Below, piece by piece: positions 32,722-46,026 of a stretch of DNA of 64,000 bases. Each line of letters starts with the position of its first letter. Position 1 is the stretch's first letter. Origin of the DNA: Kalaharituber pfeilii (Eukaryota > Ascomycota > Pezizomycetes > Pezizales > Pezizaceae); NCBI GenBank assembly GCA_015179045.1, contig WHUZ01000081.1, positions 124,001 through 188,000 of the forward strand. Direction: 5' to 3'. The position numbers and the translations under genes are program-made. The notes beneath the pieces are model-generated. The model was not told where the DNA came from. It searched no databases and worked only from the letters and a program-made list of their open reading frames with translations.

Positions 32722-34181
32722 TCACAACACCCCGTCCAGGCCATCTGAACCGTAGTCAGTCTCTTCCTTCTTCTCCTCTTCCGCTTTCTTGTTCTCCTCT
32801 TCAATGGCTGATTTCGTCGCTTCGTCCAAGGGATTATTGTCCTTGACTTTTACGTCGGGAGTGCCAACCTCTGACTTTGGTACGACTTCGACCACTTTGG
32901 CAGCCACATTGGGATTTCCAGCAGGTGTTTTGCCAAGATTCCAGTCGATGGCTCCTTCGACCCCATACCTTGTCTCCAAAAATTCATTTGCTTTTTTAAA
33001 ATGACCACAATCCATCTAAAAATTCCAATTAGCGCCTGACCGGCGTCAAACAAGGCGGACAAAGGGGATATACAAAGCCTCTATGCGCGGACAGTGGACT
33101 AGGATGCACTGACTGCAAGACCAAGTGCCGCTTCTTCTGTTACTAGTCAGATTATAAAATTCAATCTCGGTTGTTTGGGGTAACTAACATCCACTATTCG
33201 ACATCTATCTTGTGCATGCCTCCCCCAAGCCATAAAAACAACTCCTTTGGTCCTTTTTTGCGAGACAAGCTCAATACACTTTGCTGTAAGCACTTCCCAT
33301 CCCTTATTTGCATGACTATTGGCCTGCGCCTGCCGCACTGTGAGGGCAGAGTTGAGCAGCAAGACCCCCTGTTCAGCCCAGGGGGTAAGAAGGCCACCTT
33401 TATTTGGAGGCGCCTCAAAATTTGGATAGTCATTCTTGAGACAAACAAACATATTGACCAAAGATGGTGGTGCTGGTGTTGGGGGTCGGACGGAGAAGGA
33501 TAGCCCATGAGCCTGGTTTTTCCCGTCTAGCGTGGTGTTAGTCAAAGAAACAACAGTAATAAGGTCTTAATACTTACGATACGGATCTTGTCCAAGGACC
33601 ACAACCTTTACTTTGTAAAAAGGACAATGCCGTGACCTGACCAATGTGAGCAATTTTGTAGAGTAGTTTTGCGCAACCCAAGAAATAAAATTATAGACGT
33701 ACCAACTATATATATCATTTTCTGGAGGAAATATCACCTGTCCACCCTTCTTTTCTTCCTCTAGGAACCTTTTTAGCGCCAAAAATTGTTCCGCTACCAA
33801 CACAGCCTTCAATTCCGCCAACCAGGACACATCCATCGTATCTATCTCCAGCTTTAACAATCGTTTCTGCTCTTCATTCAGTGATGCTACCCAAGAACTT
33901 TTATCAAAGTTTGTTTTGGGTGGGTCATTGCTTGCTGAGGAACCCCCACCGGCTGATGTGAAGAAAGAGGTTATAGCTCTGGCTTTGTTTGGGGTATCAT
34001 TTGAGGGAGGTGCCTTGCGTTTTGTCGACATGGTTTTGGCCGCCAATTGAACTGGATTTGTTAGGAGGAAAAAGCCTGAAAGGTGATATGGGCTGATAGG
34101 AGAGAGAGTCAAAAAAGCTGCTGGAGAGGAAGCCAGAAGATATAGGCTGCTCCATGGGTGGATACGGGAGACGCGAGGCAT
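32722..34181 (-). CDS. UNG1: uracil-DNA glycosylase (family 1, UNG)
   Basis: Excises uracil from DNA to start base-excision repair in nucleus and mitochondria. Exons (reverse): 34181-33703, 33636-33578, 33526-33189, 33136-33074, 33015-32722. With the ATG at 34031 the product is 360 aa (MSTKRKAPPSND, nuclear-type); with the in-frame ATG at 34181 it is 410 aa with a presequence-like extension. Motifs (360-aa numbering): catalytic water-activating loop GQDPYH at 125-130, split by an intron after the Y; GLSFSV after it; LLLNSALTV; and the minor-groove loop HPSPLS at 253-258, then HRGF. The N-terminal region includes a PCNA-interacting-peptide-like ITSFF. A C-terminal extension of about 75 residues past the usual DW end (AIDWNLGKTPAG, then an acidic Lys/Glu-rich tail) is longer than in most family members. 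It is tandem with adenylate cyclase on the same strand. Confidence 0.94.
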
Positions 34182-34889
34182 GGGCAGCCAAGGCAGGGAG
34201 CGAGAGGGAGTAAAACACACAGGCCGTGTCACGACGCACGGTGTCACAGAGATATGCGCTTGGCACGGGATACTGACTGCGCACTGAGTCACGCTGGGTG
34301 ATGCAAGATTCTACAGGCGGAGAAATCTAGTCTAATGGCAAAATCATTCCCTGGCGAGCAATTAGATTAGGTATGACTGTGCTTGCATGTACGATTATGC
34401 CCAGGTAGGAAACGTCCGGCCGAAAGGGGCAACAACTAAATATAATTCTACTACCAGTAGTTCCTTGTATGCAAAGCAACAGTATTATTGTGACATCAAC
34501 CGATACGCCTAGTTGAGAAACCCTACGAATTGTGATGAAGTCTCAAGAAATCAACAGAGGAAACGACAGAAGCAAACCAGAGATGTCTTCCGGAATGTCT
34601 ATTAATGAAAAAGAAGGAATTCATAGGTACCAAAACGTAACTGCGTGTTGTGTTATATCCAAGAATCAGTTGTGAGCGGCACAACATTTTCAATCCCCAA
34701 TGACAGAAGTCCCACGAAGAAGCATTGAAGAGGCTACAGTCACCATTGAAAAAAACAGGATTACAGAATCAGAATAAACCCAACCTTGTATGAAGTAACG
34801 AACCGACCTAACACGCCGTAGACACCCAAGCAGGACATTCAAGACAAAACAACTAATAAACAAAAAATTGCAACAAGAAATGAACAAAG

Positions 34890-34890
34890 C

Positions 34891-34922
<32 letters not shown>

Positions 34923-35016
34923 CGCATCCTCATAAGAGTGGGCATAACTAAATAAAACGGTAGTTTCATAGGTGACAAACTAGAGGGGTATATTTAAAAA
35001 AAAAAAAAAAAAAAGG
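34890..35016. repeat. two long poly(A) tracts downstream of adenylate cyclase
   Basis: A run of about 32 A at roughly 34890-34921 and another of about 19 A at 34998-35016, both in the gap between UNG and adenylate cyclase. No flanking target duplication could be identified, so simple homopolymer expansion is the safest reading. Confidence 0.8.
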
Positions 35017-35036
35017 TTGCAGTAGGTAATGTACAG

Positions 35037-38000
35037 CTACTGTTCTTCAACAGTGGTAATGCGTGATTCGAGGGCTTCAAGAATATCGATCAGAGAAAGC
35101 CCAGGTTGGAGAGTGTTTCCGTCTTTTGATAGCAGTTTTCGTATGCTCAGGGTAGCCATAGAATTCTAAATAGATTAGCATCACCCATGATTCAAGTCAA
35201 CAAATATTTGTACAAACCTCAATACGCAACACTATATGCTCAAGCATTGGCATAATGGCTGCCTCCGGAAGCTGGTCACCAGTAGTCTTCAATAATGTAG
35301 CCATATCCTTGGAGAAGGTCCTTGGTTTTGGAGCATCAGTTGATGTCAATACTGAACAAACCATTTCCAAGCGTAATGCCAATTCCCACAATTGCCATAT
35401 ATGCTCGGTTGCAACCAGTTTTGGCTTGTTATGCTTGGATGTTAAGCGTCCTGCCAACGATGTAGGGTACATGTGATAAACGAATTCAGGATTCTCTAAA
35501 CCTTTGAGCTTACGCTCGCCCAATTCTTTGATTTTGTAACCTTGAGCGCTCAGCCTATTTATTTCTTCGCGTGTCTTTGCTGCCATCGCTGGGTCCTCGA
35601 ATATTGTAGCTGGGTCAGGCGACTTGCATGCCTCCTCAAGCCTCTTAATCTCAGTAACAAAATCCGCACTGACAGTGATTTGTCCACCATCCGCCTCTCC
35701 TTGTATGCGGGCTGCTCTATTAACCATAGGTCCAAAATAATCCATACGTCGCGTTATGGGGTCTGTTTCGCACACTGGCTGACCCCAATGAATACCCATT
35801 CGCACAGAAAGCCCTCGGTAAATTCGCCTTCCTTCTGAATCCAGAAGTTCTTTACCGTGTTCCGATTCAACAATTTCGTTCGGCCATTCAGCGTCCAGCA
35901 ACAGCTTTTGGACCTGGAAACACCAGTAAAGTGCCGAGGTCACAGTGGGGAAAGAAACCATAAATGCATCACCTTCTGTCTTCACTTCATATCCCCCAAC
36001 TTGTCGCAGCTGCCGCCGCATAATGCTGTTGTGAATACTAATCGCCGCACGCATTGCCACGGGGTGTGTCTCCCAGAGCAGGGTTGAGTTTTTAATGTCA
36101 GTAAATACGAGGGATACATCTCCTTCCGGCGCTTGAATTTCAGGATTGAGGCGATTAAGACCCTACCCACATTAGTATTTTGCCTATTGCATATGCAGAA
36201 GTATGATTTACCGAATCGTCAGCACTAATTCCACCCTTGCGTTTGATAATCTTGTGTTCGAAATCATCCTTTGGTGGAAGATTGGAGGGGCCCAGAGAAA
36301 CACTATGGGCTCGCATCCTGTTCTTCGCCCGCTTCAAGTCACCAACACCAATCAGCATTACCATGATTTTATTCGTAGCTCCATAGGAGATAGCAAAGTC
36401 TCGTAACTTGTGCGCAGCACGCATCAAGTCATGCCTTTCTAGCCAGACAATATCCACAGCCGTTTGGTAGTGGATATATTCCCACACTTCTTTGGACGCT
36501 ATGATCAAAAGTTCATACTGATCGCCTAATTGAACCTCATGGATATGAGGTGCTGCCTGGACAGCAGGCATTAAGTGGAAATATCCAAAAGCCCTGGAAA
36601 CATCTAAGACCTCGTTAAGCTTGCCGTTTCTAGACACCCACCCCCCCGCTTCTCTGATGCGCTCCAATTCCGTCCCAAATCCCGGTTCATGCTTCCGCGT
36701 CAACACCTTCGACTCCCCGTCAGCTTTGACCAGAATTGCCATAGCGTCGCCGACATTCGCAACAAACATGTCACTACCAACAAGGTAAACAACTGTAGCG
36801 GAGCTTCCAGTATGCAAATCGTCCGGTCCAAGTACAGTAGAGCCATTGAGTACCCCTCTAGTTGACCCAGTTTTCTCGTCCAACGTTTGCATTGCGGTAT
36901 TGGCCAAACCTTTGTTCAACGAGAGAAACGTTCTCCTTAGCGCCGTAGCCACAGTTTCATTCTCTCTCAGTTTGTTCAATTCCGCTGTAAAATAGTATGT
37001 GAAGTGCTCATGAAGAAACATCGCAACTTTACTACCTCCATGTGATAATGCCTGACCGTCAAACATGCCAAAGACACATTCGTCTCGGTTGCCTCGGAAA
37101 TCTGGTACAACCATGTCGAAAACTGACATATGTTCACAACGGCCTAGCGAGTCCGCCATCCCATACGACATATTTCTTATCGTTGAGCTTGACGTCCGAA
37201 CCCTTCGATCTTCAGTTTGATCAGGGACCTGTGGAATTGTAAGGGTAACATCCATCAATCCCAAAACACGGAGGTTGGATAACTGGCTAAAGTCGGTAAT
37301 GTCCCGGTCTCGACTGGAGTTTGTAGTCAAGTTGGGTTTAATCTCCAACCGCTTGTTGCCGGAAAGATTGAGGAACTTGAGTTCTAAGTTCCAGTTCCTA
37401 CATTTTATTCAGCGTCCATTCGACTGCGAGAATTTAAATAAGAATCTAATACGTACCAGTTCCAATCGTAAGGCCAATTTGATATGTTGTACTTCAAAGA
37501 ATTACTGCCCACATCCAGCACCAGCAAACGCCTTACCTTTCCTAGTTCCGCTGGCAGAGTCTGAAATTTGTTACCATTTATATGTAATACTTTCAGTGAG
37601 GGAACATGTTCAAGATCATCAACCGGGAGACTTGTCAATTCATTTCCGGATAAGTATAGCTCGTTCAGCAATGGCATCCTACTGAGAATGCGTGCTGGAA
37701 CGTCGTATAACTGATTGTATGATAGATTCAGGATACGAAGTTCGGATAGCAACTGTATTTCTTCAAAGACGTCATCGGTGAGACGATTATCGGCGAGGTA
37801 GAGGTACTTCAGCGATTGAGCCATAGTGTTGGCGTACTTGCTCGAGGCTGCAGAGTCTTTTCTAACGCTGGTAGGTATTGGAGTAGCTATTCCAGGGCGT
37901 TCAATGCCAATGTCAGTACTTGTTGAAGTCTTGCTTGAAGCCTTGCGACCTCCAAGCTCATAAACATGATGGAGTTTTTCCTACCATTTCCAGCAGGTGA

Positions 38001-41000
38001 ACTTCCCACACTTAGTAACCCTCCAGATGTCTGAGAGGGCCTTCTACTGTCGTTTGGTTCACTGGACTTTCCCCCTTCATCTACATTTGATGCTTCAGTT
38101 CCTGGCAACGGGACATTTGGGTTAACTGTCGGTTTAGGGAAAGCTTCCAGAATGTTCGAAGAGAGATTCAGGGTTGTTAGATAAGGTAAATGCCAAATTT
38201 CCGAAGGTAAGGCCTTGATGTTGTTGTCGTGTAGATCTAAATACTTGAGTTCGGTAAGCTGGCCTATCTCTGGAGGCATTTTTGCGAGGATATTATTGTA
38301 ACAACTCAAGTGTTCTAGTTTCTTAAGTTTGCCCATACCAGGAGGAAATGAAACCATGTGATTTTTGTCAAGTACGAGTTTCTGTAGGTTGGGTAACTTG
38401 TCAAAGACACCATCGCCAAAAGAAGTAATCTTTGCAGAGGAGAGATTCAAATAAGTGAGAGTTGGCATTGCTTCTGGTAAAGAGAACCGAGTGACTGGGT
38501 TCGAATTCAAGTGAAGTGCTCGTATTATCTTGAATGACTTTTCTAATCCTGAAATGGAATTGTGCCCCACAAGGACCAGCTCTACACGCGGCAGCTCTGC
38601 CACAACATCAATATTAGACAGAGGATTGTAGCGGACATCCAGTTCTTTTAACGAACTGAGTTTAGAAAATGACGGCGGGAACGATCCTGCAAGCTTATTG
38701 TTCGTAGCAATGAGTCTTTCCAATGCAGTGAGTTGACCTATCTCTGGCGGGAAGCTGGGAATAGCGTTGAAGGAGATATCCAAATCCACTAAAGTCACTA
38801 AGGAGCATATGAACGGAGGGAATGCTGTAAGACAGTTGCTGGATACATGAAGGCTCCTGAGGCTCTTGAATTTGGTGAGACTGGCTGGTAGAGATGTTAA
38901 CTGATTATTTGTCATCTTCAACGATACCAAATTTGATGTCTTTTCCAGTTGGGCGTGCTCCAGATTCTCAATACGGTTATTGGAAATATCTAGATACGTC
39001 AACCTTGTAGCGTGAGATATGCTAGCAGGCAGCTTTGTGGTCTCATTTCCTTGGAACTCAATTTTCCGCAAGTTGTTACAGGCCTGTATAAAGTCCTTTG
39101 GTATATCAACGGATAAATTGTAGGATAAGTTTAGTGAGATGATTTCGGAAGCCTTCTGATAAAGAAGAATCGGGATAGTGAATAAATTCTTCCCTTGGAG
39201 CTCTACGTGGTTGAACTTTTGCAATTTGTTCAAACCCGGGTCAGCTTCCTAATAAGAAGTTAAGCAAACATTGTCAGTCTATACTCTGTTGATATAAATG
39301 CTATAATTACTCTGGAAACGTACTAAAGAGCATCCCCCAACCTTCGACATACGAAATGTAAACCGACAAAGATAACTGTGATCCTCCCGCCCAATTTCTT
39401 CGAGATGATCGTGTTGAGTATAACCAGCTTGTTCCAGTAACCGCTTCTGAATTTGTAAGGGCTTCTCATGTGGGTGTAGAATACGAGAAAGATCCCCCTT
39501 CTTGATTATTAGCTGGTAATTCTGAAGATCATCCTGGAGAAAGGATTTCCTCCCCAAGAGCTTGAGGACTTCGCTAACGGAAGCAGATAAGTTGCAAGAT
39601 AAAGTGGCAAAAGTAGAGTCTGCTCGGAAGACGCGAATGCAATAAGCCAAGGAAGGCCTCCTTTGCGCTTCATGTCCTGGGGTTTCTATCATCTCATACT
39701 CATTGTCCGGGGATTCTCCTCTGCTAGTTAGATCTTCATCTTCCCCTTCTTTCTGCCCAACATACTGCCAGCTATCTGGGACTTGCCAAATGGATTCAGG
39801 GGCAGTAGCAGATACACCAGAAATATTTCCTGCTTTATGTGATTCCTCAGCTGTAAGAAGCTTCCCACTTGGAGGAGTCATATCCTGTCTATTATCGGCG
39901 ATGATACCTTCCATATCGCCCAGGTTTGTGTCGAGAATAAAAACGTTCTCTCCATCTCCCCTATTTCTCCCCAAGTCCCAAAGCTTATTCCTAGTCCCAT
40001 ATGTATCATGAGAATGTCCACGTTTGACAGGTTTATTCCTACCCTGAGCTGGTGGAGGCGCAGGTGCATTCTTCCGGGCAGGTGGTTCTCCCCAATCCCA
40101 ACTCCGAGGGTGAATGTAGTTGTGATACTCTGCAGTCACACTACTTCCCATACCGCTTGCAGAACCACGTTTTGGAGTAGAGGATTCATACTTATGAGGT
40201 GAACTAGAGAGTTGTAGAGGCTCCGGGATCGACTTCTGGTGTTTCATCTTCACGGGTTGTGAAGTCTCTGATCTTTCAGAATCATCGATCTTCTTCCTTT
40301 TACCAATTATTCCAAACCATGGTTTCTTTTGTGTGCCATGCCCTGGAGACTTGGGCATATTGTTTGATAATGAACTAGCAATCGACGGAGTAGGCGACCC
40401 AGGCCTATCTATGAGACGGCTCTGTGAGGAATGCTGTGATAAAGATATGCCGTCTACTTTTGCCAGTTCCTTCCGGTAATCTTTGTTTGGCGCAAAATCC
40501 TTACTTGGCGGCGGAGGCAATTGCTTATCTCTATCCACTTTAGACTCCTTGTCCTTCTTCCGCCCAAAATGCGATCTGTAGGATGAGGAAGATTGCTGAG
40601 GTTCTTCTGAACTATCATAACGCATCCCCCCGGCGACAGGAGTTTGACGTACGGGAGCTTCCCCATATTTAGAGATATCGCCAATATCCTGATATAGAAA
40701 GGGAACTACTTCGGATGGTGGCAATGGGGTTCCGGGACGCGACCCAGGCTGCGTATTGGTCCTTGTGAATGCTGCACTTGGCCTTTGAAGGCCAGCATTT
40801 TGATGTAATGAAGAGTCGGAGGAGCCAGGGCTATCTTTATCATCATCACCACCAAAGAATCTTCGAACAATAGACCTTCCAATCGAGGTTTTAGACCCCG
40901 TAGAGGATGCATTTGTGGCTAATGATGCCACGCTCGGCCGCCGGTCATCTTGTGGAAAATAGCTATCCAGTCCTACTGTACCACTAGAAGTGGATCCGCT

Positions 41001-41626
41001 GGGTCCGGGGGCGGTACCAGGTCGGAACTGGGATGAATTTTGATAGTAATCAGATTGATGCGAGTCAAAAATATTGCTGTTCAAAAGCGCATGCGAGCTA
41101 TTATTGGTACTCACGGTACTAATAGGCGTCGATATGGCAGAAAACCCATTAGCTGTTCCTAAAGGCGATACACCGGAACCACTAGGAGAGTTGCGAATAA
41201 ATGAGGGCGTTTGAAGAACAGAAAGCTCCTTGCGATGATCGCCTAGTCCCATCATAGATGCTGATGTGTTAGGTGAACCCATAAGAGGTGGTGAGGGTAG
41301 GTGAGATCCAGGGGATACGCTCTGTTCTCTCTCAGATCTGTTTTTGTTGATGCAGATACCCCCATGTCATGTCAGTTTGTCCGGATTGAGAATGACAAAA
41401 AGAACTAATCTTCGCAAGAAATGGCACTGCTGCTGAATACAAGGAATGTAGAATGGTTTTGTTTGACTTACCTCCGCGGCTTTGGAGGTACTGTTACAGG
41501 ATTTCTTGAGTTTTGCGGCATAGCTTGTAAACCCGGCGCAACACCTTCAGCGTTGTATGCCGATGAATGCGCTGATTGATACGAGGCAGTTGAATTATTC
41601 CGTGGTCTTTCGTGGCGAGTCATCAT
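35037..41626 (-). CDS. CYR1: adenylate cyclase (fungal Ras/LRR/PP2C type)
   Basis: Makes cAMP from ATP for the PKA pathway; peripheral at the plasma membrane. Exons (reverse): 41626-41472, 41337-39324, 39248-37985, 37886-37457, 37397-36212, 36162-35218, 35165-35037, about 2040 aa. Order of domains: Ser-rich N-terminus from [10 protein letters not shown], a G-alpha-binding-type motif ([14 protein letters not shown]), Ras-association domain (~615-710, [17 protein letters not shown]), about twenty leucine-rich repeats (~735-1330), a PP2C-like domain (~1360-1620, FGMFDGQ) and a class III cyclase domain (~1690-1880). The cyclase domain shows [20 protein letters not shown] and [12 protein letters not shown], retaining metal-binding Asp, substrate Lys and transition-state Asn/Arg. 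The exon 3/4 junction is doubtful: see the finding at 37887-37984. The start is the first ATG in the exon; upstream codons in that frame lack an ATG. Confidence 0.95.
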
Positions 41627-42391
41627 GATTAATATGCAGCCGGGTCCTCTTATCCTCAATTCCCGGCCCCTCTTGCCTCAAAGCTCCAACCTAGTAACGC
41701 GCCTCCTAAAGGCTCCTTTCTCTATGCAAAACGGCGTTCAGCTTGCCTATGATGGTTAGGTGATAACGACGGCGGCTCCTGGCGTGCTCTTGCTTCCGAA
41801 AGGCCTGGGCCGGCTGGCTGAACTTGGTGGATGAAGTATAACCGATATTATGTGAGGGGACAACCGAATTCAGTTACGACATTGCACTGGAGAAACACTA
41901 ATTGGTAACGCAGGCTTTCTTTGGTGTACCTCGATGACCCCTCGTCTGCCCGTGTTAGCTGACTTGACGCAGAAATACAGTCTCTATCCCAATCCAGATC
42001 AAAGATGGCAAGAACTGTTGAGTAGGAACGACGATGAGGGGGGTGAGGACTGAGGGCTGATGGAAGAGCAAGGAGGATGGGGGAGGGGTGGTTACATATG
42101 GTTTATGTGGGAGGCAGCCTTGTGAAAAACCAATAGTTCTGATGGGCAAAAGATGAACTACTCGATAATCTGTACAGGCAGGGATGCTGGGTGGTCGTTA
42201 AGGTGGTTGTGGGGGGGGAGGGGACGGGGGGGGTGTTTCTGAGCAAGGGAGCGGGACGTGGTCGCCGAGAGAGGGGTTCGACCTGTCACGACAAGCGGGA
42301 TGGGGGAGGGGATGACGGAGCGACAGATAGCCTAGGTCGCTGAGGGGCAGGAGCGAGCCTGGGTCGGCTGCCGGAGGTGCAGTGGGCTGGC

Positions 42392-42463
42392 GGACGGGGT
42401 GAACGGGGTGAATGGGGTGAATGGGGTGAATGGGGTGGATGGGGTGAACGGTGTGAATGGGGA
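42392..42463 (+). repeat. 9-bp minisatellite, about 8 units
   Basis: Head-to-tail GAATGGGGT/GAACGGGGT units with single-base changes. The period keeps all frames open and produces spurious NGVNGV-type frames on the plus strand and PFTPFT-type frames on the minus strand. It lies about 0.8 kb upstream of the adenylate cyclase start. Confidence 0.9.
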
Positions 42464-42965
42464 GGGTAGGGGGGGGGGGGTGATAATCTGGTTGGGGGGT
42501 TGGTTGGGGGGGAAATGGAGGGGGTGCCGCGCGGGACGTGTGAGGCTAACACGCAGCAGCACCTACAGGCTGTCAGGCTGGGGGTGTGGTGGGCGGAGGG
42601 CGGAGGGCGGAGACGGAGGCAAGGAAAGGAAGAACTCGGCCGCGGCCGCTGCTGTTGACCGTCGCACGCTGGCATCCCAGCAGCCGGAGCGGACTGTGTT
42701 AACCTGCTGGGTGCAGGGCCGGCATGCGTGCGGCGCTGCACAGAACTGGCTGGAGTGCGCTGCGCGCTTCGCTTGGCACGGCGTGGGTGGTCACTGCGCT
42801 GCGCCGGAATGGCTGCACCTTGCCCGCGCTCACGCCTGGGTCGTGGCGCGGATCAGCCCTGGCGGGCTGGTTCGAGACTGCTGGCGCACCAGCGGAGTAA
42901 GAACCTAGAACCTAGAAGCGCTGGAGAGGATACTTCGCTGCGCAGAATTCGCAATGCAAGGTTGA

Positions 42966-42997
<32 letters not shown>

Positions 42998-45675
42998 ATA
43001 TGTATCAATTGCGCGCGCATCGCCAGGAGCCACAAGAGCAGCCAAAGTCCACGCTACCTACGCATGGCCAATGCATCGAGCCCCCCGCAACTTCCCAACC
43101 TTCTCCCCAGAAGAACCTGCAACTTGTGGTCCCTAACCATACACAAGTGCGTAGCTCGCTCTCCGCACCGCGCATTGGTTCCTTCTACTGATCTGCATTT
43201 GCACCTCTTTGCCCCCACCAGCGAAATGAGCATGCCCACTAGTAGGTGCTCGGCCTGCGCCTGCACGCAAACACATAGCCAGTAAGTAGGCCACTACGGA
43301 GAATCCTCCTGCTCACTTCATCATTACTCTTACATCTCGCCTCCCTAGGGCGTAAGCCCACTTTTCATCATCGATTTCGCGCCAATCGATTCCATACCAG
43401 CTACCATTCCGTATCAGACATCCCCCCCCCCCCCCCCCCAACCAGACTACAGACACCAAGGCATTACGGCTCTCAAAGAGGTACCTACTTATGTGCAGCA
43501 CTTGTTTGGTGCCGAGACTACTCCACAATTCTAAATCTCGCTTGACATCGTTCATCTAGCTCCATTGCTCATAGAGCTTAATGCCGTCAACCTGACCTTA
43601 GCTAAGAGCATATCTAGTCTCTGCACCGCTATTTGCCACAAAGCCCCCTCTGGTTCATATGTATGTAGGCTATGTGCTGCAGGTAGGCAACGAACGTAAC
43701 CCTTGAATGTGTCAGCTAGGAAGCCTCTGCAGCTGAGCTCTTAAACACGAGAGGCTCGGAGACATGGAAAGTTTCATATGCAGACTCTACCCATATGGTC
43801 ATTGCTTTGTGACATATTTGCTTTTTTCAGATTTCGATTTTGTTCATATTTGCTAATGATTATAGCAAGAGAATAATCATTTTTGAGATCGCTGTCATAA
43901 TGTTGCTAACTCAAACACTTACATAGAACCTCACAGTTTATATGGACATTCAGAATTGACTTGAACGATTTCTTTTCACCAAATTTTCCGCTCACTCACA
44001 GTGTAGCACGAATGAAATCTACTCCGCTAGATAACCCCAGAATTCCCAATCTTTATGCTTACTTACAAGCTCTGAGTGCTCAGTTATTACCAGGAAAAAG
44101 GCGGTCATGTGTTCTCGGCACTCAAGTTTCAATATCTCTAATCAAGTAATCAAGCTGATCATAAAGTCTGGTTAGGTTCGACGCATGTAAGAACGACCAT
44201 CCTTATAAACTTGGAAAAGCACATATCGGGAGAAACTTCCAAATCTAGAAAACTGAACGCCTCAACCTTCGCTAGGTCCGAATTAACTTTTGCACAATTT
44301 GAGAAGAGACTCGTGAAGACTTGAATTCTATTACTAAATATGGCGTTGAGTTGCACTTTCAGACTTAGTCCAGTTTACGGTCGGAGGCCGTAGGTGAGAC
44401 AACAGACTATTTCAGACTGTCTGTGGGAACTGTCAAATAGGAAACAGGGCACAGATTGATCAGGCTGAGAATGCATTGTGGCCTCGTTGAATTAGGAACA
44501 TCGAAGGCAGTCCCATCCCTTCAAACGGTCTTCAGGAATCAGATGTATCGTACAAGGCTCTATAGTAGCTCTTGGAAATAGTGCAGCATACATATTCTAA
44601 ATACGCTACATCCTTCACATCCACCTAAGACCAGCTAAATCAAGTTCAACTTCAAAAACCGTATGAGCTTGAACAGGAGAGGACTAATTCACCAATATAC
44701 CTATACATAAGGCAATTGGAAATGTGAAGAAAATTTTGTGCAGACGCTGAGATGGGTGTTGGAAATTGAAAACATGTTGAGAGGGCTTGTGCATACAGTT
44801 GGTTGTTTGAGAAGGCTCACTTGCAACAGGACAAGCTCGAAGCAACTCTATTCGTCACCTAGGTCCATTTACCAGAGGGTAAATTCCATCCCTAACAGTC
44901 CTTCACCAAAAGAAGATGAACTATTCAACTTTGTAGTGACAAGGAGCCATTACTCTTGAAGAAGTTATATTAGTTTTTACGGCGTTTCCGATGTGCTCAT
45001 CCCGTGACACAGTAACTATATATCCAGGAAGAACTAAAGCGCTGCTAATTCGCGATGTCTGTATCCATCGACTGCCGACATGCAGAGCTGCCGCCAGAAG
45101 CCACTCCCATTGTTCCAATAACAGTAGGTACAAACGTGTAATGGCAGGTCATATGCTGCGCAGATTTGCTTCTTCGGTTCTCAACCAAAACCCTTAGCTC
45201 TGAAGCTGCTATAATTTCACTTATGTATCATAGCCATATTTCTTGATCGATAGTGTGACTCCAGCGGAGACAATTTACCGTATCATGAACTCAATAACTC
45301 TGAGAACGGTCAAGCCGTCTGGAACAGCCACCTGACAGCATCGAATTGCTCGCATATGCATGTGCTGTAAACTTGCGCAACGATATAAGAAAGACCAGTA
45401 TGAATGAAGGTTCTGCAATCGCAGATCACTCGGCGGCACGATTGTAAAAAATCAAGCGGAGCGGTTGGGACCTCTGAGTTACGTACGTTGGAGTTGAGCA
45501 ACCCTACATGCCCATCGGGGGGCCACGGCACTGATTGATACCAGATTAGACGCACTTAACCTTGCTGGCGCACTGGCTTGCTCTTACGTTGTGATACTTG
45601 TCAAATATGTGTAAAGTTTCCGCACGTTGCACACAAGGCTTATTCACTGTAGAGTACTCTACAGGCCATGGTACA

Positions 45676-46026
45676 GTGCCTTAGCAGAAAGTCTTCCTAG
45701 TATGGTTTCACTATGCAGAATAAAGGAAAGTGCGTGTCTGCTTTTGCGACCAAGCATACAGACGATTATAAAGAATCTCAAAAAAAATCAACAAAATTGC
45801 AGAAAAATAGCAGACTGCATGAATGGACATTGGAGAATCTGAATCTTCTTTCAGAATTTGGGATTGAGCATATTTGATTGAGTTGTTGTGTTGTTTGCAA
45901 GGAGGATGCACTCAGCTGCATGTCTCGTGACTCTGAGGGATACTTTGAGTAAAAGCGGACATGCACTTTGCCTTATGCTGCATCGTGAAACTATACTATG
46001 ATAGGAAGACTTTCTGCTAGGTACTG
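45676..46026. mobile_element. foldback/MITE-like element with imperfect ~75-bp inverted repeats
   Basis: The left arm at about 45676-45750 (core TAGCAGAAAGTCTTCCTA at 45682-45699, then GTTTCAC.ATGCAG.ATAA and AAAGTGC) is matched in reverse complement by the right arm at about 45945-46026 (core TAGGAAGACTTTCTGCTA at 46002-46019). The outer 18 bp are identical; further inward the arms diverge, several differences being C/T. The interior has no transposase. Boundaries are approximate. Confidence 0.6.

Noticed and set aside
42286..43285. Large overlapping frames upstream of adenylate cyclase
   Set aside because: Generated by the 9-bp minisatellite and strand-skewed GC-rich DNA; translations are NGV or PFT repeats and Pro/Arg-rich low complexity.
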